This document shows, one piece after another, positions 33,093-41,423 of a stretch of DNA of 44,291 bases. A program made the translations under genes and the position numbers. The stretch covers positions 1 to 44,291 of the forward strand of contig JAVCCK010000039.1 in assembly GCA_030765525.1 (NCBI GenBank), given 5' to 3'. Origin of the DNA: Candidatus Lernaella stagnicola (GTDB lineage: Bacteria; Lernaellota; Lernaellaia; Lernaellales; Lernaellaceae). How positions within the stretch are numbered: the first letter of the stretch is position 1; each line of letters starts with the position of its first letter. The notes under the pieces were generated by a model that was not told the origin of the DNA, did not search any database, and was given only the letters and a program-made list of their open reading frames with translations.

Positions 33093-34616
33093 ATGTCTCC
33101 TCCTCGCTTGTTTCGGATGTGGTCGTCGCGCCGTTATACGATGTTATTTGCGTTGATTTGCCTCGGCGCCCTCGCCCTGCCGTTCATATTCTATAGCTGC
33201 AACATCGACCCCGATTATCAAACCGTCGTTGAACTCGACAAGAAAAAGATTCACTGGATCCACGCCGCCGATGAAGACCTCCTTGGCACGTACCTTCGGT
33301 TGCATCCCACGGTGAGCCCGGAGGAAGCGTCACGACGGTTGCACTCCTTGGTCAACGGAGATTACCGAATCATCTTTACGACGGCCGCTTTTCTCGACGT
33401 CGTGACCAAGATCGAAACGAATAAGCGGGCGATTGTCACCGGAGTTAGTGGCGGGGGGCTGACAACCGTGGCGACCCGGGCAAGCGTTTTTTTGGCGGGC
33501 GATGGGTCACGTTTTGAGAAATTCGACGTCACCGAGGGGCGCGATGGGTACGAGCGATTGATCGAGCGCCGCAATCCGGAAACCTGGGAGTGGGAATGGG
33601 GATTCCTGCCGAAATTCATGTTCCGTGCCGCCGCCGATCCGGAGAATCGCTACGTATTCGTCATCGACAACATGAACAAAACCAGCACCAACCGCCTGTT
33701 CGGATCGAAAGTGGAGAACGAGTTCAAGCAGGAACTCAACGACGCGAGAAAGCCCCCAGTAGAGTCCGGACAAGGGGGGGGGAACGTAACCAGGCAGGAA
33801 ATCAACACCACGACGCTGCCCAGCGGGCGGACTTTCTCGATCCCGAAGAACGTCTATTTAGTCGTCGTGATCGACCAGGATGAACAGGCGTCCGGCGCGC
33901 TTGAGCCGGGTTTGTGGGCCACATTTCCCGGCCATATCGAGATCGAATCAAGCCCGGCCCAGGCGTTGGAATATTTCCGTTCGCGGGGCGTGAAAACGGC
34001 TCACCGGCGGCTGTTGACCTACCTATTCATGAAAAGCAACCGCTTCATGCGCGAGCAATACGGACCCGACATGCAAATCGGGCTCTGGGGCGCCTGCAAA
34101 AACTATTGTCGTCCGGAGGAACTGAGCGAGTTCAAGCGTTCGTTGATACGGCAGTTTGATTATCTGCTCAACAAGCGTGCGATTTCAGTCAAAGAGCCGC
34201 TTAATCTCGAAAAAATTGCAGACTTTGAAACGGTTTTTCGCCACCGCGGTATTCGGTCGATGCGTTTCGTGGCCAAGCGAACCCGCAGCATGCTCTATTT
34301 TTTCGTCGCGTTGTTCGGCAACTTGGCGGCAGTGATGGTCATCTTCATGACCGGGGTCAATATCTATTATTGGTTATTGACCAAACGCAACTTCCGGGAC
34401 GTTGACACCATGCTGCGCAAGATCGCCGCGGCGCACGAATACGGCAGACTCCCCAGCGAAACCTTGCTTGCTCAACTCGCTGAACTTCGCGACACCGTTT
34501 TTCGCCTCGTGGGCGAAACGAAACTCGACACCGGGTCGGCCGAACTGCTCAGCGAAGATATTCACTCGCTCAGAAAAGAGATTCGCGCTTCACTTCCCAA
34601 GCCCCCACCGGCGTAA
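33093..34616 (+). CDS. Membrane protein with a degenerate McrB-like AAA+ domain
   Basis: 507 residues with hydrophobic helices at about 17-35 and 401-428. The region 110-295 follows the McrB order: a strand then GVSGGGLT (117-124) where Walker A GPPGxGKT belongs; RFEKFDVTEGRDGYERL where McrB has the FHQSYSYEDF region; PENRYVFVIDNMNKTSTNRLFG (Walker B region, normally FIIDEINRxxLSKIFGE); and IPKNVYLVVVIDQDEQ (sensor 1, normally VPxNVYIIGTMNTAD). Every active residue is replaced: Walker A Lys by Leu, Walker B Glu by Asn, sensor Asn by Asp, and the arginine-finger run by WAT. It should not hydrolyse nucleotide. A cytoplasmic-looking helical tail follows TM2. TM1 predicts an extracytoplasmic domain, but the basic stretch before TM2 conflicts with that. 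Family match is mine, by motif order. Function unknown; no McrC partner lies nearby. Confidence 0.78.
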   Translation: MSPPRLFRMWSSRRYTMLFALICLGALALPFIFYSCNIDPDYQTVVELDKKKIHWIHAADEDLLGTYLRLHPTVSPEEASRRLHSLVNGDYRIIFTTAAFLDVVTKIETNKRAIVTGVSGGGLTTVATRASVFLAGDGSRFEKFDVTEGRDGYERLIERRNPETWEWEWGFLPKFMFRAAADPENRYVFVIDNMNKTSTNRLFGSKVENEFKQELNDARKPPVESGQGGGNVTRQEINTTTLPSGRTFSIPKNVYLVVVIDQDEQASGALEPGLWATFPGHIEIESSPAQALEYFRSRGVKTAHRRLLTYLFMKSNRFMREQYGPDMQIGLWGACKNYCRPEELSEFKRSLIRQFDYLLNKRAISVKEPLNLEKIADFETVFRHRGIRSMRFVAKRTRSMLYFFVALFGNLAAVMVIFMTGVNIYYWLLTKRNFRDVDTMLRKIAAAHEYGRLPSETLLAQLAELRDTVFRLVGETKLDTGSAELLSEDIHSLRKEIRASLPKPPPA

Positions 34617-34619
34617 TAG

Positions 34620-34655
34620 GGGCTCTTTAGTCGTTTTTTCGGTAAAAAAGAGCCC
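34620..34655 (+). terminator. Possible terminator after the pseudo-McrB gene
   Basis: GGGCTCTTT (34620-34628) can pair with AAAGAGCCC (34647-34655), enclosing a second arm TTTTTT/AAAAAA. There is no T run after the stem, so function is uncertain. Confidence 0.45.
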
Positions 34656-34684
34656 AAATAGCCAAAATACCGCCCCTTTGGCCA

Positions 34685-34713
34685 TTGACTGAAGCCTCAT
34701 TCAGTGATACAAA
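34685..34713 (+). promoter_or_regulatory. Promoter with embedded palindrome, thiolase operon
   Basis: TTGACT (34685-34690) and TACAAA (34708-34713) are 17 bases apart. Within and flanking the spacer is a palindrome, ACTGAA (34688-34693) / TTCAGT (34700-34705) with a 6-base centre. A repressor bound there would block polymerase. This is a common arrangement for TetR- or GntR-type fatty-acid regulators (inference). Confidence 0.55.
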
Positions 34714-34808
34714 AGCGCACCTTTTGGACTGTAGGAAACGCCCCCATAACACGGGGTAAATCAGCAATTTAGTAAAAGTTTTCACGCTTTTCGCAGGAGG
34801 ATATCAGT

Positions 34809-35993
34809 ATGAAAGAGGTGTGGATTGTAGGCGCGGCACGTACGCCGGTAGGTTCATTCAATGGTGTTTTTGCCACCGTTACGTGTACGGATTTGGGTGC
34901 GACCGCGATTCGCGGCGCGATCGAGCGCAGCGGCGTCTCCGACGATGATATCGACGAAGTCATTATGGGCTGCGTTTTGCCCGCCAACCAAGGTCAAGCG
35001 CCGGCCCGCATGGCGATGATCAAGGCCGGTTTGCCCGCCAAAGTGGCGGCGATGACCATCAACAAGGTGTGCGGCAGCGGCTTGAAATCGGTCGGGCTGG
35101 GCGTTCAGGCGATTCTGTGCGGCGACGCCGACGTCGTGGTCGCCGGGGGCATGGAGAGCATGACCCTCGCGCCTCACTCCCTGGCGAAAACCCGCGCCGG
35201 TTATCGTATGGGCAACTTCACCCTTGAAGACACGATGATCAAAGATGGGCTCTGGGATAGTCACAACAATTGCCATATGGGCAATTTCGCGGATCAAACC
35301 GCGGCCAAATATGGATACACCCGCGAGCAACTCGACGAGTTCACGATTGCATCCTACAAAAAAGCGATACAGGCGCAAAAAGACGGCATCTTCGATTGGG
35401 AAATCGTGCCGGTGAAAGTGCCCCAGCGCAGGGGCGACCCGCTGGTGATCGATCAGGACGAAGAACCCGGCCGCGGCAAGTTCGACAAAATTCCGAAACT
35501 CCGCCCGGCATTCAACAAAGACGGCGTGATCACGGCCGCCAACGCCAGTTCGATCAACGACGGCGCGGGTGCGGTGGTGCTGGTTTCGGCCGAAAAGGGC
35601 AAGGCGCTGGGCCTAACGCCCCTGGTGAAGTTCGTCGCGCAGGCCACGGCAAGCCTGGAGCCGCAATGGTTCACCCTCGCCCCCATCGACTCGATCAAAA
35701 AAGTGTTGGCCAAGGCCGACTGGCAAGCCGACGACGTGGACGTGTGGGAGATCAACGAGGCCTTCTCGGTGGTTTCGCTCAAAACCAACGACGACCTCGG
35801 TCTCGATCCGGACAAAGTGGACCTTCACGGTGGCGCAGTCGCGATCGGGCACCCCATCGGCGCCTCCGGAACGCGTATCCTGCTCACGCTGCTCAACATT
35901 ATGCAACGCAATCCCGAAATGAAACGCGGCGCCGCCAGCCTGTGTATCGGCGGCGGCGAAGCCATCGCAATGCTCTTTGAAAAAGTCGAATAA
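34809..35993 (+). CDS. Acetyl-CoA acetyltransferase (thiolase)
   Basis: 394 residues, the AtoB/PhaA type. It condenses two acetyl-CoA to acetoacetyl-CoA or runs the reverse. Catalytic residues: nucleophile Cys88 (KVCGSGLKS), His348 (GHPIGASG) and Cys379 (CIGGGEA). A near-perfect AGGAGG lies seven bases before the ATG. First gene of a three-gene unit with crotonase (11 bases after) and acyl-CoA dehydrogenase. No 3-hydroxyacyl-CoA dehydrogenase is present in the unit, so the pathway needs one elsewhere. Confidence 0.97.
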   Translation: MKEVWIVGAARTPVGSFNGVFATVTCTDLGATAIRGAIERSGVSDDDIDEVIMGCVLPANQGQAPARMAMIKAGLPAKVAAMTINKVCGSGLKSVGLGVQAILCGDADVVVAGGMESMTLAPHSLAKTRAGYRMGNFTLEDTMIKDGLWDSHNNCHMGNFADQTAAKYGYTREQLDEFTIASYKKAIQAQKDGIFDWEIVPVKVPQRRGDPLVIDQDEEPGRGKFDKIPKLRPAFNKDGVITAANASSINDGAGAVVLVSAEKGKALGLTPLVKFVAQATASLEPQWFTLAPIDSIKKVLAKADWQADDVDVWEINEAFSVVSLKTNDDLGLDPDKVDLHGGAVAIGHPIGASGTRILLTLLNIMQRNPEMKRGAASLCIGGGEAIAMLFEKVE

Positions 35994-36004
35994 AGGAGGC
36001 AGGT

Positions 36005-36787
36005 ATGGCTTACAAAAATATTCTGCTGGAAATCGAAGCCGGAGTGGCCGTGGTGATCATCAATCGGCCGCACGCACTCAACGCGCTCAACAGCGCGACG
36101 ATCAAGGAACTGCAAAGTGCCTTCGATAAGATCATCAAGGACAAGGCGGTGCGCGCCGTGGTGCTGACCGGCGCCGGTGAAAAAGCCTTTGTGGCCGGAG
36201 CCGACATCAGCGAGATGGCCAAATACAATCCATTGAAAGCCAATCTTTTCGCAGCGTTGGGCCAACAACTCACGCTGACGATCGAAAATTGCCCGAAGCC
36301 GGTCATCGCTGCGGTAAACGGCTTCGCCCTGGGCGGCGGCACGGAACTGGCAATGGCCTGCGATTTCATCTACGCCTCGGCCAACGCCAAATTCGGCCAG
36401 CCGGAAATCATGTTGGGCATCATCCCGGGCTTCGGCGGCACGCAGCGCTTGCCGCGCCTGGTCGGCAAAGCCAGGGCCAAAGAGCTGGTGCTCACCGGTG
36501 ACAGGATCGACGCGGAGGAAGCTCGGCGCATCGGATTGATCAACAAAATTTTCCCCGCGGAGATGTTGTTGGACGAAGCGAAGAAAACGGCGCGGCGCAT
36601 CGCCGCATTCAGTCGTCCGGCCGTGCAGGCGGCGATTGATGCCATCAACAAGGGCGTGGACGTGGACTTGCCCAACGCCCTATTCCTGGAACGCCAGGCT
36701 TTCGCGATTCTCTGCTCGACGAAGGATCAAAAAGAAGGCATGAAAGCGTTTCTGGAAAAGCGTAAACCGGATTTCAAGGACAAATAA
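36005..36787 (+). CDS. Enoyl-CoA hydratase / crotonase
   Basis: 260 residues. Hydrates enoyl-CoA to 3-hydroxyacyl-CoA or the reverse. Both catalytic glutamates are present: E114 (GGGTELAMACD) and E134 (GQPEIMLGIIPGFGGTQRL), with the oxyanion-hole AGADISEM (64-71). In clostridial-type butyrate pathways the equivalent (Crt) acts on crotonyl-CoA, and the thiolase and dehydrogenase neighbours fit this. AAGGAGG precedes the ATG. Confidence 0.95.
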   Translation: MAYKNILLEIEAGVAVVIINRPHALNALNSATIKELQSAFDKIIKDKAVRAVVLTGAGEKAFVAGADISEMAKYNPLKANLFAALGQQLTLTIENCPKPVIAAVNGFALGGGTELAMACDFIYASANAKFGQPEIMLGIIPGFGGTQRLPRLVGKARAKELVLTGDRIDAEEARRIGLINKIFPAEMLLDEAKKTARRIAAFSRPAVQAAIDAINKGVDVDLPNALFLERQAFAILCSTKDQKEGMKAFLEKRKPDFKDK

Positions 36788-36799
36788 AGGAGCCCGTCC

Positions 36800-37945
36800 A
36801 TGCACTTTGAATTCAACGATGAATGCCGCGCTTTGCAGGACATGGTGAGGGATTTCGCCGAAAAGGAACTGAAACCCAACGCCGCTGAGTGGGATGAAAA
36901 GCACGAGTTTCCCGTCGACGTCGTCAAAAAGATGGGCGAACTGGGCCTGATGGGTGTGCCCTACGACGTCGAATACAACGGCGCCGGCATGGACTATCTC
37001 GCCTACGCCATCGTGGTCGAAGAACTCTCGCGGGGCTGCGGGGGCACGGGCGTGATTTGCTCGGCCCACACGAGCCTGGCGTGCGACCCGATCTACAACT
37101 TCGGTACCGAAGAACAGAAGCAGAAGTTCTTGTCCCGCATGACGACCGCCGAGTGGATCGGTTGCTTCGGCCTTACCGAGGCCGGCGCGGGGTCCGACGC
37201 CGGAAGCTTGACGACCGTGGCCGAAAAACAAGGTGACGAGTGGGTCATCAACGGCGCCAAGCTGTTTATCACCAACGGCAAGGAAGCGAGCGTGGCCATC
37301 GTGTTCGCCACCACCGATCGCAGCATGGGCTACAAGGGGCAGGTCGCGCTGATCGTGCCCAGCGACGCCCCCGGCTATTCGGTCGGCAAGGTGGAAGACA
37401 AGATGGGCATCCGCGCCACTTCCACCACGGAACTCGTTTTCGAAAACTGCCGCGTACCGGTCGAAAACCAACTGGGCGAAGTCGGTCAGGGCTTCAAAAT
37501 CGCTCTGGGCACGCTGGACGGCGGGCGCATCGGCATCGCCGCGCAGGCTGTAGGCATTGCGCAGGCGGCGCTGGACGAGTGCATCAAGTACTCCAAGGAG
37601 CGGGTGCAGTTCGGCAAACCGTTGGCCAAAATGCAGGCGATTCAATGGATGATCGCCGACATGGGCACCGAGATCGAAGCCGCCCGCTTGCTCACCTACC
37701 GGGCGGCGTGGATGAAAGCCAACAAGGTCAAGGGTTTCAGCAAGTTCTCGGCCATGGCCAAACTGTTCGCGGCCGAAGCGTGCATGCGCGCCACGACCAA
37801 GGCGATTCAAATTCACGGCGGGTACGGCTACACCAAGGAGTACCCGGTCGAGCGTCATTTCCGCGACGCGAAAATCACGGAGATTTACGAAGGCACCAGC
37901 GAAATTCAGCGGCTGGTGATCGCCTCAACGTTGCTGCGCGACTAA
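36800..37945 (+). CDS. Short-chain acyl-CoA dehydrogenase (butyryl-CoA type)
   Basis: 380 residues, FAD enzyme oxidising acyl-CoA to enoyl-CoA, or reducing crotonyl-CoA when coupled to ETF. Signatures: CFGLTEAGAGSDAGS (about 118-132), the YGYTKEYPVERHFRDAKI region, and the catalytic Glu363 in IYEGTSEIQR, the position used by short-chain and medium-chain enzymes. Ribosome site AAAGGAG; 12 bases after crotonase. No etfAB genes follow, unlike many Bcd operons. The unit ends at the strong terminator at 37964-37995. Confidence 0.95.
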   Translation: MHFEFNDECRALQDMVRDFAEKELKPNAAEWDEKHEFPVDVVKKMGELGLMGVPYDVEYNGAGMDYLAYAIVVEELSRGCGGTGVICSAHTSLACDPIYNFGTEEQKQKFLSRMTTAEWIGCFGLTEAGAGSDAGSLTTVAEKQGDEWVINGAKLFITNGKEASVAIVFATTDRSMGYKGQVALIVPSDAPGYSVGKVEDKMGIRATSTTELVFENCRVPVENQLGEVGQGFKIALGTLDGGRIGIAAQAVGIAQAALDECIKYSKERVQFGKPLAKMQAIQWMIADMGTEIEAARLLTYRAAWMKANKVKGFSKFSAMAKLFAAEACMRATTKAIQIHGGYGYTKEYPVERHFRDAKITEIYEGTSEIQRLVIASTLLRD

Positions 37946-37963
37946 GCAACCATCACCACGACA

Positions 37964-37995
37964 AGCCGGGCTCTTGAACGGGGCCCGGCTTTTTT
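37964..37995 (+). terminator. Terminator of the thiolase operon
   Basis: 8-bp stem AGCCGGGC (37964-37971) / GCCCGGCT (37983-37990) with an 11-base loop and a T6 tail. Confidence 0.93.
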
Positions 37996-38050
37996 ATTTC
38001 GATTGCCGGGATGCGGGTCGAACAAGAAAACCGGCCGCATTGCCGGGGAC

Positions 38051-38079
38051 TAGGACTTACCCGGGCTTGTCGATATAAT
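38051..38079 (+). promoter_or_regulatory. Promoter of the DUF1302-like outer-membrane gene
   Basis: A perfect -10 TATAAT (38074-38079) has a weak -35 TAGGAC (38051-38056) 17 bases upstream. Transcription from about 38086 excludes the longest possible start at 38011. Confidence 0.55.
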
Positions 38080-38157
38080 GCGCGCGACTCCGGGTCGGTG
38101 AAGCCGCCGGGCGTCTTTTTTCAAACCACGATGGATAAGGAGCGAAGCGCGAAGCTC

Positions 38158-39654
38158 ATGACTTGTCGGCAAAGCCGGACGTGCATGCGGTGGGCGGTCG
38201 GTCTACTGCTGTGCCTGGGGTTGGCCTGGCCCTCCCCGGCCGCTGCCGGCGCGCGCTTTGAAGGACTGGCGGCTTACAAAACCGCAGCCGACACGACGTG
38301 GGACATGGCCCATGAGAAAGTGTGGTCGAACGTACTGTACGGCTACGCCGCGGCCTCGGCCTCCTGGGGCTTCGACTACGCCGGCTTTGTCAGCGCGGCC
38401 TTCGAATACCGCCTGGAACACGGCGAAGAAACCGACGGCGAGTTCATCCCCGAACTGCGCGAGCTTTACGGCAAATTCCGCATCGGCCCCTTCGACCTGT
38501 TCGTCGGCCAGCAAATCACGTCCTGGGCCGTGGCCGATATGCTGAGCCTGCACGACCAACTCAACCCGTACGATTACCGCCGCGTGCTCGACCAAGAGGT
38601 TTCGCTGTCGCGCCTGGGCACGCCGATGATCCGCCCGGTGGTGTACCTGGGGCCGGTGCAGTTGGAGGCGGCGTTCATGCCGCTGTTCACCACGCCGCGT
38701 TACTCTGTGGTCGGCGGCGACTTCGCGGCGGTGGGTCACGAGTTCCCGGTGGATATCGTGTTGAACGCCCTGCGGCAGGATGAGGGTTGGCGGCGTTTTG
38801 AAAGGTCGATGGTGTTCTATTTACCCGAATGGAGCGATGAGATCCACGACATGCTTTCCGACCCCGAGTACTGGGAGACGCGTACCGAAATCCCGGATCA
38901 GGATATCACCGCGCCGGAAGTGGCCGCGCGGCTGCGCTACACCTCGCCGGCCATCGACCTGCAGGCCACCTATTTCTATTTGTGGGACGATATCCCCACG
39001 CTGCACCTGAATCCGCATTTGCGCGACCTGGAAAACCTGCTGGTCCGCGACGAAAACGGTTTGCGCGAGCCGCCCGATCTGAGCCAGGACACGCTGCGCG
39101 CGCTCAAGGACCCGGCGGCGCTCGTGCATCACCGCACACCGTCGGCGGGGCTGGGCTTGTCGACGCGCGTTTGGGACATCAGCTTCCAGGCCGAGGGCTT
39201 GTACGAATGGCGGCGTCACACCTACCGCAACGACTTGTGGTCCGTCACGCGCGATCAGGCGAGTTGGCTGGCTAACGTCGAATACACCTTCGAGTACGAC
39301 ATCCTCGTCAAGGGCATGCTGCTGGAGCGGTACATCGTCGACCGCGAGGATGATTTCTGGGAGCGCGGTTGGACGCACATCCTGGGCGTGGCGCTGCGCA
39401 AGCCGTTTTTGGACGAAAAGCTCATGCTCGAAGCGTTGGCGATTTGGGACCTGACCGAACTCAACGGCAAAAACTGGCGCAGCGGCGATTGGTTCGCGGC
39501 GGGCTGGTCGGTCAACCCGATGCTGACCTGGTCGGCCACCGACCGGCTGAAGGTCTCCGCGAGCGCCAACCTCATCGGCGGCAATGACGACACGCTCGTC
39601 GGTTTCCGCGAAGGCGAAAGCCGCGTCGGTTTGAGCGCTCGCTACGGGTTCTGA
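38158..39654 (+). CDS. DUF1302-like outer-membrane beta-barrel protein
   Basis: About 499 residues from ATG 38158 (38131 is an alternative; neither has a good ribosome site). Signal peptide MTCRQSRTCMRWAVGLLLCL with cleavage near PAAAG. The mature protein is a large barrel of amphipathic, aromatic-rich strands (FVSAAFEYRLEHGEE, ELYGKFRIGPFDLFVGQQ, GLGLSTRVWDISFQAEGLYEWRR) ending ESRVGLSARYGF with a terminal Phe, the barrel-assembly signal. The FVGQQITSWAVADMLSLHDQLNPYDYR segment resembles DUF1302-family porin-like proteins (GrQxxxWGxxD-L-D-NP pattern), several of which are linked to lipid or hydrocarbon uptake. Its place after the acyl-CoA operon fits that, but this is inference. The 3' end overlaps the convergent gene by 13 bases. 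Confidence 0.75.
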   Translation: MTCRQSRTCMRWAVGLLLCLGLAWPSPAAAGARFEGLAAYKTAADTTWDMAHEKVWSNVLYGYAAASASWGFDYAGFVSAAFEYRLEHGEETDGEFIPELRELYGKFRIGPFDLFVGQQITSWAVADMLSLHDQLNPYDYRRVLDQEVSLSRLGTPMIRPVVYLGPVQLEAAFMPLFTTPRYSVVGGDFAAVGHEFPVDIVLNALRQDEGWRRFERSMVFYLPEWSDEIHDMLSDPEYWETRTEIPDQDITAPEVAARLRYTSPAIDLQATYFYLWDDIPTLHLNPHLRDLENLLVRDENGLREPPDLSQDTLRALKDPAALVHHRTPSAGLGLSTRVWDISFQAEGLYEWRRHTYRNDLWSVTRDQASWLANVEYTFEYDILVKGMLLERYIVDREDDFWERGWTHILGVALRKPFLDEKLMLEALAIWDLTELNGKNWRSGDWFAAGWSVNPMLTWSATDRLKVSASANLIGGNDDTLVGFREGESRVGLSARYGF

Positions 39655-41384
39655 GCATCGCGGGCGCAGCGGAAGCCCCAATTTCCTTCCACGGCGGTTT
39701 CGGGAGCGATCCAGCGGCGGTACGTCGTGCACTGCTCCGGTGATGCGCCCCACCCTCCTCCTTTGGCCAGTCGCGCCGTGACCGGTTCCGGCAGCGGGTT
39801 GCCGCCGTAATCGGTGTGCCATTTCTCGGATGCCGGGTCGGCGACCCATTCGTTAAGATTACCGGCCATATCCAGCGTTCCAAAGGGACCCGCCCCGGCG
39901 GGCAGTGCCCCGGCGGGCGCGACGAAACGGTGTCCGTCTTGTTTGGCGTAGTCGGCGCAGTTGGCTGCGTCCGGAAGGAAGTTTTCTCCCCAAGGATACC
40001 CACGGCCGTCGCCGCCACGGGCGGCGCGTTCCCATTCCAACTCGGTCGGCAAACGCTTGCCCGCGAAGACGCAATAGCGCGCGGCGTTGCGCCAGTTCAC
40101 GCAGTTGACCGCCATGCGGTGGTTGTCGGTGCGGCCGGCGACGCAGAAATGGCCCGCTCGATCGGGCGTATCGCACGCTCCGGCCTCGACGCACAAGAGA
40201 TAATCGCCCAGGGTCACTTCTGTAAGGTCCATGTAAAAGGCCGGGAGCTGGGCCGTGCGCGGCGGCGCGTCGTCGCCGGAACAGGTGTGACGTTGAGGGT
40301 CGCAACCGGCGCGGACTTTTCCGGCGGGCACGCGAACCATCCCTGCAATCGGGTCGGGGTTTGGTGCGCGGAGTTCGTTTTCCAGCGCTGCGACGGGATC
40401 ATCATCGGGCAAGCAGGTCTGCACCCCGCGGCGAAAACCACGCAGGGCCGCCACGGCCAGGTTGGGATGGACGCTTTGCCGAGCGGCCGAAGCCAACAGT
40501 GGCCATTGGCTCGTGAATCGCATCCGACACGCGCGTTGGTATTCGTGGCGGCGCAGGGTGGCCAAAAAGTCCTGTTCCTCGGGTTTGCCGGTCTTCACAC
40601 CGCGCATCCGCCAGAGCCCGCGCCCGGCCCAATCTTTCGCTTCGTGCTCCGCCAGGTTGGTGCGACCGGTGCGCGCCTCGGCGTCGTTTCCGGGCTCGGT
40701 GAGAAACGCCGCCAATTCCAGGCCGGTGGTCAGGCCGTCCCCGTCGGCATCTGCCTGGCGCGGCGCGACGGCCACACGGCGGATTAGCGTGCCGCCGGGC
40801 AGCGCCGCTTGGCCGTAGCCGGAAGTAGTCGCCAGCACGCGCCATCGACCCGCCGCGGCCGGGACGTTTATTTCTTGATCAAGCGGCCCGCCATCGAGCA
40901 CGAGCACGAGGTTGCCTTCGCGTTGCTGCGCGAGGAAGGGTTCGATCAACTGAGCCGGGGCAAGCGTGGCGGGATAGATCAGGGACCCGGATTCGCGTTG
41001 CGTTTCGGCATAGGCGTGCACCGCCGCCATCGAGTCGCTCATCTGCGGCGGGTCGTGCGTCTGCAGCAAACCGCGAAACACGAAAAGACGGGGCCCCGGT
41101 GTCAAATCGGCGGCCAATTCTTCGAGGCCGTCGCGGATCGCCTCGCGCGTTGCCGCCTCGCCGAGCAGCAGTTTGCTTTTGACGCCGGCTTTTTGCAGCG
41201 CCGCGTGTACGTGTCGCGCCTGGTCTACCGCATCACCCACGCTACGATTGAGTCTGGGGTACAGTTCGATACCGACCACGAGCGCGCGCCCGCCCTCTTC
41301 GAAGGGCCGGGGGGCGCACGCCGCCGCCAGGACCGCCACGGCGAAACAGGCCGCCGCGCAGGCTATCGCTCGAATGGAAATCAC
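39642..41384 (-). CDS. Lipoprotein with inactive caspase-like domain and FGE/SUMF1 domain
   Basis: 580 residues. Lipobox AAAC (C23). The N-terminal domain has the caspase (C14) order: ALVVGIELYPRLNRSVGDAVDQARHV, ATREAIRDGLEEL, then RLFVFRGLL (103-107) where FSGHG is expected, and LVLDGGPLD (161-169) where LDACHSG is expected. Both catalytic His and Cys are therefore missing. A middle segment has an EF-hand-like DADGDGLTTGLE. The C-terminal formylglycine-generating-enzyme (FGE/SUMF1) fold runs from about 350, with MVRVPAGKVRAGC, FYMDLTEVTLGDYL, RLPTELEWERAARGG, GTLDMAGNLNEWVAD and GNWGFRCA. It likely serves as a binding or structural envelope protein rather than an enzyme (inference). Confidence 0.85.
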   Translation of the reverse strand: MISIRAIACAAACFAVAVLAAACAPRPFEEGGRALVVGIELYPRLNRSVGDAVDQARHVHAALQKAGVKSKLLLGEAATREAIRDGLEELAADLTPGPRLFVFRGLLQTHDPPQMSDSMAAVHAYAETQRESGSLIYPATLAPAQLIEPFLAQQREGNLVLVLDGGPLDQEINVPAAAGRWRVLATTSGYGQAALPGGTLIRRVAVAPRQADADGDGLTTGLELAAFLTEPGNDAEARTGRTNLAEHEAKDWAGRGLWRMRGVKTGKPEEQDFLATLRRHEYQRACRMRFTSQWPLLASAARQSVHPNLAVAALRGFRRGVQTCLPDDDPVAALENELRAPNPDPIAGMVRVPAGKVRAGCDPQRHTCSGDDAPPRTAQLPAFYMDLTEVTLGDYLLCVEAGACDTPDRAGHFCVAGRTDNHRMAVNCVNWRNAARYCVFAGKRLPTELEWERAARGGDGRGYPWGENFLPDAANCADYAKQDGHRFVAPAGALPAGAGPFGTLDMAGNLNEWVADPASEKWHTDYGGNPLPEPVTARLAKGGGWGASPEQCTTYRRWIAPETAVEGNWGFRCARDAQNP

Positions 41385-41423
41385 CAGCCGAGTATTCCAC
41401 CCAGCGCAAAAAAGGAAAAGGCG

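Noticed and set aside
33093-34616. Active McrBC restriction system
   Set aside because: No McrC or nuclease gene adjoins, and all ATP/GTP-site residues of the McrB-like domain are replaced.
38011-38157. Upstream start for the DUF1302-like protein
   Set aside because: The 38011 start precedes the predicted transcription start and would bury the signal peptide; 38131 remains possible.
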